The notes below the pieces were generated by a model, which worked only from the letters and a program-made list of their open reading frames with translations, did not search any database and had not been told where the DNA came from. Shown here one piece after another: positions 22,164-33,925 of a stretch of 64,000 nucleotides of DNA. How positions within the stretch are numbered: the first letter of the stretch is position 1; every line of letters begins with the position of its first letter. Source of the DNA: Bryum argenteum (Eukaryota; Streptophyta; Bryopsida; Bryales; Bryaceae); the NCBI GenBank assembly GCA_037043015.1, contig CM073321.1, positions 20,085,001 through 20,149,000 of the forward strand. The letters run 5' to 3'. Made by a program: the position numbers and the translations under genes.

Positions 22164-22366
22164 TGTTGTGAGCAAGGAGAAAGAGGAAGCAATATATAAC
22201 TGGTATTGAAAGATAGATTGAACCTGTATATGGTTCACATATATATACCCCAGTTAGGGCAGTAATTTTAGATACTTTTACTTTAGACTTTTACTTAACT
22301 TGAACTAACCGGAGGATAAGATCTGCTAGAAGGTTCTAGAAGGTTCCGAGGTCGCTCATCACAACA
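22164..22366 (-). repeat. 3' LTR of the copia element
   Basis: This is the left copy of the 203-bp terminal repeat. A second copy of its edge plus polypurine tract (CACAACACTCCTCCTCGA) recurs at about 22391, just inside the element. It is a small duplication of the LTR/PPT junction. Confidence 0.9.
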
Positions 22367-22493
22367 CTCCTCCTCGACTGAGGAACACTTCACAACACTC
22401 CTCCTCGAACGATGATCTTCCTCGTTAAAAACACTTCACGATGTTTTGAAGTGAAAAGAGTAAAGTCATCGTTCGCTATTAATATACACTAAC

Positions 22494-23061
22494 TTAACAG
22501 CTGCTATGCTTGATTTTGTCCGCCATCATAAATGTTGATAACACTGCTTCATAGGACGCGTTGTGAAATGCTAGAAGTTCTCCTTCCACCAGCTTGTCTA
22601 TGTCTTCCTTATCCTCCTCGCAAAGGCAATAGGAGGCCTCTTCAATCTTGCTCAAGCCAATCATGGATGCTGAAATCATGATGATGTTCGCCATATTGAA
22701 ATTCTTCTGTAAATTCTTCTTGATAGACGACTCCAAGTTTGCTCTCATCTGCATAACAATTGATCACAGCGAGGTACTTTTGCTCATCCTTCTCATTCTC
22801 CTCCTCCTCGCAAGGTCGGTACGGGTCGTCTCCCGTGCTGCTCCTCCCGATCATTGGTGCCGAAAGGGACTTGGCGTTGGACATGTTAAATGCCTTGAGG
22901 AACTTCTTGGTGTAAGTGTCTTGGTGGAGAAGAATACTCCCGTCGGGAAGATGGCATACCTGAAGTCCAAGACAAAACGTGGTGCGGCCAAGGAGTTTCA
23001 TCTCGAACTGAGTGGTGAGAAGCTCCTCAACCTCCGTGCACAATGCCTCAGTACCCACCAA
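22494..23061 (-). pseudogene. Copia reverse transcriptase fragment, partly duplicated
   Basis: The minus-strand frame 23061-22642 reads the thumb/connection end of copia reverse transcriptase: MVGTEALCTEVEELL, FEMKLLGRTTFCLGLQV, YTKKFLKAFNMSNAKSLSAP. A second, more degraded version of the last motif, FNMANIIMISASMIG, follows at 22694-22640. The C-terminal part of the fragment is thus present twice. The catalytic YVDD region is not preserved. Confidence 0.7.
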
Positions 23062-23348
23062 ATTGAGGTCATCTACATAAACTGCGAGGATAACAAAGAC
23101 AAAATCTCAACAAAGCACAAAGATGCAAGGTAAGGTATCGCGGCATGTAAAGCCTTGATAAGTAAGGAACCTCCTGAGGTGATGATATCAGGCGCGCCCC
23201 AAGGCGTCAACAAGTACCATGAGATTGCAGGAGCGCCTATGCGCTACCACTGCTAAACAAGCGAGTCTCATCGCTGTTCGTTCTATCGCTACCACTGCTA
23301 TGCAGGAGCGTCTTATGCCACATTTAGGCCTTCGGAAGCACCGCCAAA

Positions 23349-23696
23349 TTACATTCCCGTGGCGCGTCCGCCATGATGGTAATGCATAAAGGCCAGTCGG
23401 TCCCGGTATCCATCACCATCAAATTCACCTTCTCCATCAACAGTGGAAGCGTGAATGCCATTGGCAAGCAGAGCCCGGTAGCTGATCAGACTCCGGGGTG
23501 CATCAGGAGCATACATAGCTCTCTCAATCCTGAGGGGGAATCCCCCGGGCAGAACCACTCTTGCCCGGCCCTCCCGAAACTTCAAGTTTCGCCTTCCGGT
23601 AATCATGACAAGGTCACAATTCAACCAGGTATCACTCGTGGAATTAAAATTCCGGCTTCCCTTCAGTGGGGCATCCTCCCAATATGGGCAGGGCAT
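23349..23696 (-). pseudogene. Copia gag-pol fragment near the protease
   Basis: The frame reads WLNCDLVMITGRR, VVLPGGFPLRIERAMYAPDAP and SLISYRALLANG. This corresponds to the segment after the copia aspartic protease (usual pattern LxNVLYVPxLxxNLIS). The GAG-to-pol order on the minus strand agrees with the LTR orientation. The integrase expected between this and the reverse transcriptase is missing. Confidence 0.6.
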
Positions 23697-24283
23697 AGGT
23701 TACTTACCTCTTAGAATTAAAATTCCGGCTTGTGAGGTTATCACAATTCAACCAGGATCCGCACATGCAAGAAGACTCACTCATAACATACATTTTAGGT
23801 GGATCCGGACCACTCCGACTAATTATACTGACTTAGACAGTAAAATACGCCCAAGTACAAAACCAAACTAAAGACACGACAATAGGATATGTTTGGAGGT
23901 TGGAGGATCGTTTCTTCCAACTACACACGTTGGACTTGTTGAGTGTTTCCTCCTTTGAATCTTCGAGTGTGTTATCTCTTGGTTGATATCATTTTCGTAC
24001 CTGAACACACATAGCAAGAAACTAGGTACTTCTCAATAGTTAGGCCATATAACTAATTTAATAATAAGGTAAAGTATAGTGCATCATAAGCATATAAAAG
24101 AATAATAATAATATAAAAATGAAGGTGAGAAATTCGAGCCTGATTGAAACTCTATCATGCATGCGTTGTGCAATGATGTCCTCTGGTCTTTGTACCCTAT
24201 GCAAGCTCTCTCCAAAAATTGTAGAAAAGCAAAAAGAAAACTAAAATCAAACTCTCGGCTGGTAAAGTCACGTGCTGATAACG

Positions 24284-24486
24284 TGTTGTGAGCAAGGAGA
24301 AAGAGGAAGCAATATATAACTGGTATTGAAAGATAGATTGAACCTGTATATGGTTCACATATATATACCCCAGTTAGGGCAGTAATTTTAGATACTTTTA
24401 CTTTAGACTTTTACTTAACTTGAACTAACCGGAGGATAAGATCTGCTAGAAGGTTCTAGAAGGTTCCGAGGTCGCTCATCACAACA
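24284..24486 (-). repeat. 5' LTR of the copia element
   Basis: This is the right copy of the 203-bp terminal repeat, the 5' LTR in the element's own orientation. It is followed on the minus strand by the GTTATCAGCACG primer-binding region at about 24282-24271. Confidence 0.9.
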
Positions 24487-24491
24487 ATACG

Positions 24492-25030
24492 CAAATGTTT
24501 TGCAACAACAAGACAATTCATCATGTGGAGTGCTTGCATTAGCATATGCAACTGACTTAGCATATTAAATAAATCTTGAAACATCAATACATGATATTCC
24601 TAATATGAGGCATCATCTAAGAGAATGCATCACACAATCAAAACTAGTACCATTCCTGACAACCAAATAATGGACTAATGAATACTACATATACAATATA
24701 CATGGATAACTTTCCCAACTTTGTTCTATAATTCTATACATATTTATCATAATTAAGATATCGATCGTTACTGGTAAGGCGAAGAGAAGCAGAGCCCTAG
24801 TAAATTTACACACCAATCCAGACATACCCTAGCCGCCGACCTAGCCGCCACCGTGGTCACCCAACCCTAATTGCCTTCATTCATCTACTAGGAATTCATT
24901 CATCCACCAGATTTCATCCATTCATGGAATTTGATCCAACAACCTCACTTAGGGTAACCTAGGAAGTTCAAACTTCTACTCCAGTAACTAAAAGATTACT
25001 GGTTAGGTAAATACCCGGTTCAACAAACAG
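24492..25030. other. AT-rich spacer, no recognised gene
   Basis: I see no protein-like frame or structural RNA. A short GC-richer stretch near 24.83 kb contains repeated CTAGCCGCC words. Confidence 0.4.
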
Positions 25031-25231
25031 AAGAGGTATGCTGTCCAAAACTACGCTGACTCAAGGATGCGCGTCGTATTCACGTACTTCGCGCCCATTC
25101 TAAGTTTGGAGAAGTCGCGCCAACTTATAGTAGGGCTCGCGAACACCATTGTTGGGGCATACTTGGGCAAGCAGGAGGTCAATTGGAGGTATTCTAATCG
25201 AGACCTCGTTCTAAAGCTAGTGAGGAACATT
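25031..25231 (+). pseudogene. Orphan exon-like fragment, unknown product
   Basis: The segment lies between an acceptor-like AACAAACAG and a strong donor G|GTAAGA at 25232. It encodes 67 residues with protein-like composition, including MRVVFTYFAPILSLEKSRQL, VGAYLGKQEVNW and LVLKLVRNIG. I do not recognise the family. The frame runs into TGA 15 bases after the donor. No neighbouring exon in the same style is visible, so it is probably a fragment stranded among transposons. Confidence 0.4.
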
Positions 25232-25389
25232 GGTAAGACCCGGTGAAGCCCTCTTACGTTCTTCCACTACAACTTCTAGATGAAAGATAAATGTTACCGG
25301 AGCCAACGTTGACAACAGGGGACGCGATCAAGTTGGGAGAATAGGGCCACTGATCAGCAGCAGCAGACTGCGGAGACGTCAGCGGTACT

Positions 25390-26060
25390 TAAGTGCGTAG
25401 CAAACACATAGTAGGGACTTTTTTTTTTGTTGAGGCATTGAGGCGTGAGACTAGGTGTTACGAAATCTTGTACTCTTATTCCAATATCACTACAAGGCAA
25501 AAGGCTTGTCTTTCCTCTATCTATTTGTCTCTACGTTATGTTCCTCTGATTCCAAATTGTTGCCTTCTCTCTATTCTTGCACTTCCTCTCTTTCTCTTGG
25601 CTAACTGCACTACTCTAACGTCGTAGCCTGCCTTGGGCGATTCTCCGAGGGAACAACTTCCCCTTCGCTGCCTATTCAATAGACAACCTAAGGAAACTGT
25701 GGTTGTCTAACTAGTTTCACCACCCTTACTTCTCTCCCGTCTTCGCCGACTAAGAGGCCAAACTTCACTTTCCCTCAATACTACAAAGCCAGCGTTGATA
25801 TCAAAAACGCTCACTTCTGAGGCTTGCAAAAGCACCCTAGGCCACCATTGAGTTAACAGAGTGTTCACTCGAAGTAAACAGTAAACCTTGCTGCCAACAC
25901 TGACCAAAGTCGGTTCCCGTAATGTTCCCCGGAACGCTGTTCCATTAAGTCTGTATCTCTTCCTTCTCCTACTACACCAAGGCACCCTACGCTGCCTGAA
26001 AAATATGTACATTGGTTGACTTGAGTAGGCTCTCCAAGCACTTCTATATTTACCCGGCTA
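25390..26060 (+). mobile_element. Probable LTR of a gypsy-type element
   Basis: The region ends in CCGGCTAACA, followed by TTTTGGCGACCATGCTGGGG, which looks like the primer-binding site that follows the 5' LTR of many plant gypsy elements. A gag-like frame starts 60 bp further on. The left edge is not defined, and no second LTR is seen in the window, so the element is truncated. Confidence 0.45.
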
Positions 26061-26122
26061 ACATTTTGGCGACCATGCTGGGGATGGAGTGTTGAGATAC
26101 TCAGAAGTCGAGTAGAAGCCCA

Positions 26123-26460
26123 ATGCAAAACAAAATGCCGCCCCGAGAGCAAAAAGACAAAGAATCAGAAGTATCACCTACTAATGACCCCGATGCTACC
26201 AGAGAATTCTTACAATGGATGAAACAACAAATGACACACCTTGTTGCCAAAAATGACGCTACTTATGCCAAATTGGAAATGCTTAGTCACCAATATCAGT
26301 ACTTGCAAGGCACAACCACTTCGGCTGCCATACCTGGCCCGGGGATTGCAGCGATGCCATCATCGTCAACATCAGTGCCTCCTGTAAACCCTACTATAGC
26401 CACATCGATGGATTGAGGAGAAAGGGATAGACTTATTAAGTTGCGTAAGATACCGAACCC
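26123..26460 (+). pseudogene. gag-like N-terminal fragment
   Basis: The frame from 26123 encodes a charged start (MPPREQKDKESEVSP), an amphipathic stretch with FLQWMKQQMTHLVAKND (coiled-coil-like), a Pro/Ser/Thr-rich linker and, after an in-frame TGA at 26414, RLIKLRKIPNPLFDDAAD. That layout is common in gypsy gag. The frame then breaks up. Confidence in gag comes mainly from its position after an LTR-like region and primer-binding site. Confidence 0.45.
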
Positions 26461-26699
26461 GTTGTTTGATGACGCTGCTGACCCCGACTGGCATATCAGG
26501 TGCTTTAAAAGTTATAGCCCGCACTAATGGAGTCTCCACCAGTGCTGACTTACAAAACATCTTCGATACTACGTTACAAGAGAAGCACATTAATTGGTAT
26601 ATCGACTTTGAAGCCGAACATGTCAATCCTCCGTGGACGTTACTTGGGCGTGAGCGTAGAGCTTAGAGCGGAGAAATTCAGAGTGGAGAGCCGTGGTGA

Positions 26700-27031
26700 G
26701 AACATTTTTTTTGGAAAAATTTACTAAAAATAAAAAATTCTAAACTTACATCGAATATTCTATAGAATATTCGAATACTCGCAACTTATTACTGTGGATT
26801 TAGAACCCAAAACCATGAAAATGAGGGAAAAAAATCCGAAATTTGGCAAACTTCAACAACATTCAAAAGACATGGAGACACTTATGGTGTGACATGAGTC
26901 AAACAATTTTGTGGTCATAGATACTATTTTTTTTTTTTAATGCAATATTGCAAAATATTGTCACACAACGTGTTAACTACACAGTCTAGGTTTAGGGTGA
27001 ATAAGGAGTTTAGTGTGGAAAACTATGACAT
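26700..27031. other. AT-rich junction region
   Basis: No gene is seen. At 26646-26674, just to the left, a word of the form GGCGTGAGCGTAGAGCTTAGAGCGG resembles one at 39472-39493 near the second cluster of family B palindromes. This could mark shared element edges, but it is only a short match. Confidence 0.3.
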
Positions 27032-27840
27032 CTAAACTGTATCGTGCTCAAGAATACCTCTCTCCATGATCATCTTCACCTCGTTGAAACTTAGGTTAGG
27101 CGCATGGATGAAGAGGTCTACATTTGGTTCAAACTTGCACACCAACACAAAGACATAATATAGGTGCTTGCAAGGTCTATACGGTTCTCCTCTCCGCCCC
27201 AGTTTTGCAATCGTGCTGCAATCGGACAAGTGCAATCTGGTAATGCACCTATTGATAGTTGATAAATTGCTTGCGAATCTGACTCCATAGAAATAATGCA
27301 TCCAATCCCTAGCGACGGGACCATATTGACCTTTAGTATCTTTGCGTGCATCGTACGGGCGGAATCAATATTCCGTGTGTGCTTGGAAGTTACGTTGGAG
27401 ATGCGCCGAAGGTCCTTTGACTTCCTTGATTTCGGGAAGACATTTGCATTCTCCGGCACTGGAATATGTGACAGGTCCCGTGGCGCAGAGGCAGTGTTGA
27501 AAGTCCGGTTGAGTGGAAGTTTCTCCTTCTGAGGGAGTCAGAAACGAGCATTCTCTAACGCCTCCATCTACAAACGTGTGAGATTTGTCCCTAGCTTCAC
27601 GGGCCAGATTGTTGGGATAGGAGGTTGATCTTGAGTTTGAGAGAACGGCTCCACCCACTTCCGACAAGTGCCCTTTACACACCTCTCAATATCGTCGAGG
27701 CAGATATAAAAATTTTCCACCTTTTTGCGGTGATCATTTTGAGGAGGCATCCATATTCCGGTGTAAGTTGGTCTAGGTGTGGACTTCCCGTTCTGCACAA
27801 TGCGAGACTTGCATTTCTTCTTGGAACACAATACTCATTA
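27032..27840 (-). pseudogene. SWIM-type zinc-finger fragment
   Basis: The minus-strand frames contain a Cys-rich start (SKKKCKSRIVQNGK, TYTGIWMPPQNDH, GTCRKWVEPFSQTQ) and, after frameshifts, YQLSIGALPDCTCP followed in another frame by PYRPCKHLYYVFVLVCKF. The spacing CxC...CxH with the surrounding hydrophobics is the SWIM zinc-finger pattern found in MuDR-type transposases and related plant proteins. At least two frameshifts break the gene. It lies just downstream of the element B transposase-like gene and on the same strand; whether it belongs to that element is unknown. Confidence 0.5.
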
Positions 27841-28042
27841 ATTTGAGAGTTAATAATCCTCTCAAAATGAAATTGAGAGGTTTTAGATTGATGTTTTGTT
27901 GTACACAAATAACTTAGAAAGTTATAAATCTTAAAGTTTTCATTCAATTTATAGTATAATATGAGGGAAAGTTTGTGCATTATGGACTTTCTAAGTCAGA
28001 ATTCCAATTGATTAATATAAAAGCCAGAGTAATTTTAAAATG
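27841..28042. other. AT-rich spacer
   Basis: I see nothing recognisable here. Confidence 0.4.
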
Positions 28043-28290
28043 GACACCAAGTCATGAGCTCAATGGTTAGATGAGAAGGAGTCTCTATATAACGAAGGTG
28101 GTCCGAGTTCGATTCCGTTGGGACTCGTTTGTGCAACTATGATGTACACATGACTTGGTACCGCTAAGCGAGCTTCGGTGGGCAGGAAAATTTGTGCTAC
28201 CAACCAGCCACGTACCCTTAATTGTGACATGTATGACGCACATAAATATAAGTGGTGCTAACTACTACTACTTTTATAACAAATTAAATA
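28043..28290 (+). mobile_element. tRNA-derived SINE-like sequence
   Basis: A box-A-like AGCTCAATGGTTAGAT at 28057-28072 and a box-B-like GAGTTCGATTCC at 28105-28116 have the spacing of an internal RNA polymerase III promoter. The sequence around them does not fold as a full tRNA cloverleaf, and it runs on into unrelated sequence, as plant SINEs do. The 3' end is not clear. It lies between the SWIM-like fragment and the element B transposase-like gene. Confidence 0.5.
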
Positions 28291-28673
28291 CATGTTATCA
28301 TTTTTAATTATGGAAATCAATCGACAAAAGTATTAAATGGAAAGTACAAACCTACAATATATTAAATTATAGAAATATAATTACATAAATGGATACAATG
28401 TACTTTTGATTTCGAATGAAACCCAATACCACGAAAAAGTGTTGTTCGAAGCAAGCTAAGTAACATGAAAATATTCCATACCCCATCAACACTACCAACA
28501 TCCCAAACCACACATCCTTGTAGATCATTTGGTCTAACATATCTTCTCTACTTTTAAATGCCTATAATCTTTTGAATTTGAAACAAAAGATTAATATTTA
28601 TAAGTCATAAGACAAAGCTATGACTATGTAGTTGTTACAACAGACAAATACAATTTCAATACATATAAGATCT
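28291..28673. other. AT-rich spacer
   Basis: No gene is seen. Confidence 0.4.
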
Positions 28674-31110
28674 TCAAGCATTTGAAAATCCAACTATAGT
28701 ATCCTGAATGACTTCAATTTGATCCACCGGAATTTTTAAAGTGCACTCGGTTGTATCCTTCTTGGCATTTGACTTCCTTGAAGTCATCAATGAAGCTGTA
28801 TCCTCCCACAAAGGAGGTTGAGTATCGCTAACCTTCCAACGCAATCCTTTGTCCAAATCCCAGCCATTGTAGGTCTCTTGCACATCTCAATACCTTGATG
28901 TAGGCCGAAAGAATTGAATAAGGATGCAATTTGGCTGCTTGGGGTTTATGTTCGGATCTGACAACGCTCGCGCAATCCACACCGGTCGCGAGTCACCATC
29001 AGCAGGCCGAATAGCAACAAAGTATTCTTCATAAACATCACGAGCTACACGAAAAGATGGTTGAGGGCGATCTCGGATCTCTCCAATATAGGCCTCATCC
29101 TCTCCAAACTCCTCACGAAGTTCGCCATCTTCAGCGGATTGGTCCTCCAAAGTTGCATCTATTCTCGATAATGGCCAAAATCCGTCCCAAAGAACATACG
29201 AAGATTCAATGCAAACCTCTAGTACTGCCTTCACAGCGCGCCAATAGAACACAAGATGTTCATAGCGTCTTCTATACTCTCTAGTTCTATCTTCATCAGA
29301 CATTGCCTCCCTGTACTTGATAAATCTAGAAATGCCCTGCACAATGTCCTCCACACCCCTCATTGCACAATGCGTCGTAGAAATTGGATCACCACAAACA
29401 ACAACCTTCCGAGTCCTCTCTGCACAACTTAATCCCGGTTGTATCATTCGGCAACCAATCTTCTGCTGTGCACAAAACCTTGTACTTCATCACGGGACAA
29501 CCTGTCGAATCCAAAAAAAACTTGAATTGTTGAGCCTTCGTATGATCAGAAAGTGCTTCCCCTCCATCCCTAATAAACCCATCGATAAATCCTTTAAAAT
29601 CCGGCACCTCTTCAACAAGGTGGGGGATGGCTGGAATAGATTCCACGTCCATAAATGACTTCATGAGTAACGGTTTTGGGGGGAAATTGCCTTTCCTCAA
29701 CAACATGCTCCACCTCCCAAACATTGCATCGATGTCATCATGGGTATGCTCAACTAAGATGAAATTGACGTATACCTCCCGGAAGATCTTCTTTGCGACG
29801 AGGAGAGACCAAAAATAAAATACATATCTATTCTTGTTGTCACCTGCTGCATTGTCCATCTGAACATTGAGAATTGGCGGAAGAGGAATCCCTCGAAGTG
29901 GAAGAGCTGGTGCTGGACGGAGTGATGATATGCAAGTCTCCACACGTGAGAGAACAGCAGCAAAGATAGGTGCCGACCTTGGCCCAACAAATAGCTCCCT
30001 CAAAGAGTACTTTGGTGGCAACTCTATATTTTGGAGCAGCTTAGCAAAAGAGCCCACCGTGTAGTTTGAATCATGTGCGAAAATATCTAGACCGTAATGC
30101 ACGTATCGTACATCTCCGTGGCCATGAGAAATCATTCCTGTGACGAATACTGGTAGCTTCATTAGACCATTAAGCTCCTTACTCTTGTGAGAAAAGACAG
30201 GGGAAGCGGTCTTTGCATGATCCACTTTATCATGCATAATGGTCAAACACTCATGCATGTAGGTTTTTTGACCTATACCCGTTTGCATAATATAACTCCC
30301 GATGAGCATGGGCTGCAGCCAAGTGTACCTCGAGCTTCTTTGCCCAAAGTAGTACTTGTTGCGACCGAGAAACAGAGCGACGACGGAGTGGTGCAGCCGA
30401 TCACATTTGGAGCACGGAGCGAAGTTATCCGCGGGTTTCTTCGCATCAAATTCAGGAAAGTCTAACTTCCGAATCGTACTCAGATAAGATGGCGAGACCA
30501 TCTCCAAACCGAAGCCTTCATTAAATTGGTATGTCGTTCCACTATACATCCGCTATCGGAAACATTGGGTCTTCTCCCTCGGGAGGGGCTGAACGCAGTT
30601 CCTCGTGCAACAAACTTTGCATGAGACAGAACTTATAGACTCCTGAGTTAATAATCCTTTGGATTTGACGGATGTTTCACAAGGCGGGTTCCTAGCTGTA
30701 TTGTTGTAACGTCCGCTACGCGATAACTGAGGTCTCGCAAGAAGTGCAACACGAGAGTCATGATCATGTCTTATCTCATGGTCTCTGAGACTAGCCCCAT
30801 TATAGAAGACTTTATCGAACCGCCACGCCCTGATAGAGTATCTTCACTCATCTGGCACCACTGTGGCATCAAGGGTCTTCGAGATTTGAACTACAACTCG
30901 GGAGTTCCGAAGTGGACCGTTGCTACCTTGGACGAGATCGTAACTGATGTTGTGACATAGGCCCTCCGCTATAGGCCGACTCTCGTCACCGTAAAGTATA
31001 ACGAACTTAGTAGCCCAAAGACGCTAGGGGATACCTTCACAGTTTGGAATGTTTTCCAGTTCCTCTGGTTGCTCCACAACATCTTCATCAGAGGAGTAAT
31101 CACCAAACAT
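28674..31110 (-). pseudogene. Transposase-like gene of element B (DUF7869-like family), decayed
   Basis: One frame from an ATG at 31110 (acidic start FGDYSSDEDVVEQPEE) to 29389 is broken by TAG and TGA codons. It then shifts frame near 29.43 kb and again near 28.88 kb, ending at 28674. Landmarks in order: CKVCCTRNCVQPLPREKTQC near 30.6 kb, APCSKCDRLHHS near 30.4 kb, CLTIMHDKVDHAK, PVFVTGMISHGHGD, VQMDNAAGDNKNRYVF near 29.86 kb, VNFILVEHTHDDIDAMFGRW near 29.74 kb, a PVMKYK strand, and a C-terminal module (EEYFVAIRP, WIARALSDPN). The DNxxxDNKN and HTHDDID acidic motifs look like the catalytic strands of an RNase-H-fold transposase. Landmark order matches the element A gene, but this copy keeps the catalytic part. 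Confidence 0.7.
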
Positions 31111-31188
31111 TGAACATCTTGAGAAGCCATGGTAGAAACTGCAAAATTTTGACAAACAATAGTTTTGGAACAAAATTATCTGTGGCGG

Positions 31189-32240
31189 TTCAACTCGAGT
31201 CGAGTTGAATACAATAATGATTGAACAAATCTTTTTATATATATTCATCAATCCAATCCAAGAAACACTAATAACAGAAAATAATCTAGATAAAGAAATG
31301 ATGTATGAAAAGATTCAACTCGACTCAAGTTGAAGTTCCTGGAAAAGAATTCCTTCGCTATTTAAAACAGTCATTATCTTAGAATTTGGTACGCAAGATT
31401 CTTAAGGCATTCACAGTGTTACGAGCGATATTAGCTATTAGTGAGTAGCCATAAAATTGCACCAATCAAGAACGTAATATATATGTGGTATATAGTATTC
31501 GAGTCTATTTAGACTTAAGAGGGCCTTGAATTTGCTAATGTGTCGGAGAAGATACATTTAAATTCAACTCGAGTTGAGTTGAATATCCACAAACGAATCC
31601 ACTGCACTGACGGCAAATCCACTGCGAATCCACTGCACGGACGACTATATTATGTACGAATTATTATTTAACTCGATTCGAGTTAAATAATGTTGGGCAG
31701 ATTACAGATCATTGGCCCTGCCGAGTATCCACACCGTAAATTTCAACTCGACTCGAGTTGAAGATTCTCTTTTGTAAAGAGAACAACCCCTCACGAATAA
31801 ACCAAATGACACGGGATGTTGTCCAATTCAACTCGAGTCGAGTTGAATATCACGCCCATGAATAGATCATTCCTGATTTTGATAATATAATTGATATTTA
31901 ACTAATATATCTCCAATTACGTGAGAATTCTTATTTAACTCAATTCAAGTTAAATATTATTTGGCAGATAACAATGTCATATGGCCCTACCGAATATCCA
32001 CACAGTGAATTACAACTCGACTCGAGTTGAATATTCACATCCATAAAGAGAACACTGGATGATGTCCAATTCAACTCGACTCGAGTTGAATATCAACACC
32101 TTTGCATAGATCATTCCTAATTCTGACACCATAACGGATACTTGACGAATTACAATTTAACTCGACTTGAGTTGAACTTCTACAGTGGAACGTAGACATT
32201 TACACCACGGTTATATAATTTCAACTCGACTCGAGTTGAA
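31189..32240. repeat. Palindrome family B, 11 copies
   Basis: A 21-bp palindrome with 10-bp arms (TTCAACTCGA / TCGAGTTGAA) around one central base occurs at about 31189, 31314, 31563, 31667, 31742, 31827, 31934, 32011, 32070, 32156 and 32220. Several copies are perfect; others show paired changes that keep the symmetry (for example TTTAACTCGA with TCGAGTTAAA at 31667). The first lies 79 bp upstream of the transposase-like ATG at 31110. Spacing ranges from about 59 to 249 bp and is not phased. Paired changes suggest selection or conversion for symmetry. Confidence 0.92.
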
Positions 32241-33800
32241 TTCGTTCACTATGAACCGATATGCTTTAACATTCTCCCGGAAGTATTGGCGGATTTTACG
32301 GAATTCAAAACCAGCTAACACTCAACAACAAAGTATGCACCCGAGCGTACCATCCCAAAATCTAAACTATGCGTGATATAGCAATCATCAGCATTGAACT
32401 TCAATACGCTCGAAACGTAATGATTGACAGTTATGTACTAGTGCAAACTGGAGACACCATACTACATGGAAATCGAGGACCCAGAAGCCTCGCAAAAAAC
32501 AACGCATCAGAGTCAATTCGAGCATGCACCCAGCCCGTCAGCTCTACAATTCAAGTACCAAGAGAACTCTGAGATGCTACGTTGCTCCAAACAGCGAACT
32601 CAATCTACGTATGTCGAGCAAACACAGACGTCACGGACTCGGGGATTACAACAAGAACGGGAGAGCGAGGGCGAAAGGCATTGAAGATAAGACACGAGAA
32701 AAAAAGATGAGGAGAACCATTCCGAAATCGCTCAAGTACTTGGAGTGGCGGGAAAACTAAGGCGGCAAACGAATAGACTTTTTCATTGGTCGAGTTTGAA
32801 TTTGCCTTTATAGCTAAAGGTAAGTCTATTCGTTTATGACATTAAAGCAACGCTCACTAAATCCAATCCGGGGTTCACCACTGAGGTAAGGCCTCAATTT
32901 TTGGTTTTCCCATTTTTGACCTCCGTAAGGTCATTTTTTTGAATTTTTATTTTAATTTGCGTTCTGCACCCCCTTTTTACCTTACAAGGCCTCTTCTTCG
33001 AATTTTAAGGGCTTATAAGCAAAAAAATACCAGACAGCCTTTTATTAGCCTCCCTCCATATTTGGAAATTCCAAGGGGGAACATAGATTGAATTTAGTGT
33101 CCGGCACATTAAAGCATTCCAGAATTAGAATTTGGGGGTAGGTGATATTATTTTCCGAATTCTTTCCCAAAAAGATCAGAAAATTTTGTTGCTATAATTG
33201 TAAATTATTTAGGAAGAACTTTGAGGCCTGAGAGCCAGGCAAGGTAATTTCTAGACAGTATTTATATAGTAGAAAATACAAAATTATTGACTCTCCGGAT
33301 ACTCAGTATCCTGGTACACGTATGTAGTGATTTGGCAAGTGATTGAAACATTAGTTGATTCAAAAAAAATTTAAAAACAAAACAAAAAAAATTTGACAAT
33401 TATTTATTCTGCATTCATATCAAAAACATTTTGATGGACAAACCTCTTGTCCTCCGCAGTAGTGGTATATTATACCTACACATTACACGTCTGAATCCTT
33501 CTCAAAATATCTAAGTTTTTATTTATACTTGGAAGCCTAGAAAATTGTTTTAACGTCCTCTTTTATTACATATAGTGCCACGCGGCAGTACTTGAATAGG
33601 AATCAAATGCGACTCCATTATGATCTTCATATTTGATCCTCAGCAGACTTATTTAAACATGTCTAGACATGTTGCAATCGTTTTATATTTCAAACAATAA
33701 GTTCTAAAACTACCTCCATTCAAAAGGATTTTCAATACAAGAATAAAATAAATTGTAATAAAGAAGATGTAACATAATATTTATTGTTTTCTATACGCTT
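32241..33800. other. No recognised gene; small hairpin at 32767-32835
   Basis: The sequence is AT-rich from about 33.3 kb. The words AAACGAATAGACTT (32767-32780) and AAGTCTATTCGTTT (32822-32835) are exact inverted repeats of 14 bp separated by 41 bp. They could be a stem-loop or the ends of a tiny inverted-repeat element. The short plus-strand frames at 32.2-32.8 kb have no family resemblance. Confidence 0.45.
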
Positions 33801-33925
33801 TTAGGGTATAGGACTATAGGGTTTAGGGTATAGTGTACAAGGTCTAGGGTTTAGAATTTAGGGTTTAGGGTTTAGGATATAGAGTGTAGGATTTAGGGTT
33901 GGGTAGGTTTGGGGTTTAGGGTACA
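33801..33925. repeat. Degenerate telomere-like TTTAGGG tract
   Basis: TTTAGGG heptamers and variants (TATAGGG, TCTAGGG) recur over about 125 bp. This is an interstitial telomere-like sequence of the plant type. Confidence 0.75.

Larger units (their letters stand above)
22164..24486 (-). mobile_element. Ty1/copia LTR retrotransposon, internally deleted, with matching LTRs
   Basis: Direct repeats at 22164-22366 and 24284-24486 (203 bp each) look identical by eye. They begin TGTTGTGA and end TCACAACA, so each has the TG...CA inverted termini of an LTR. The flanks carry a 5-bp target duplication ATACG (22159-22163 and 24487-24491). Minus orientation follows from the interior: next to the right LTR the minus strand reads GTTATCAGCACG (a copia-type primer-binding region), and next to the left LTR it reads GAGGAGGAG (polypurine tract). 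The inside keeps only about 1.9 kb, with fragments of pol in several frames, so the element depends on enzymes from elsewhere. Matching LTRs imply a recent insertion. Confidence 0.9.

Noticed and set aside
28055..28130. A functional tRNA gene
   Set aside because: Box A- and box B-like words are present, but I could not fold an acceptor stem and full cloverleaf; a SINE fits better.
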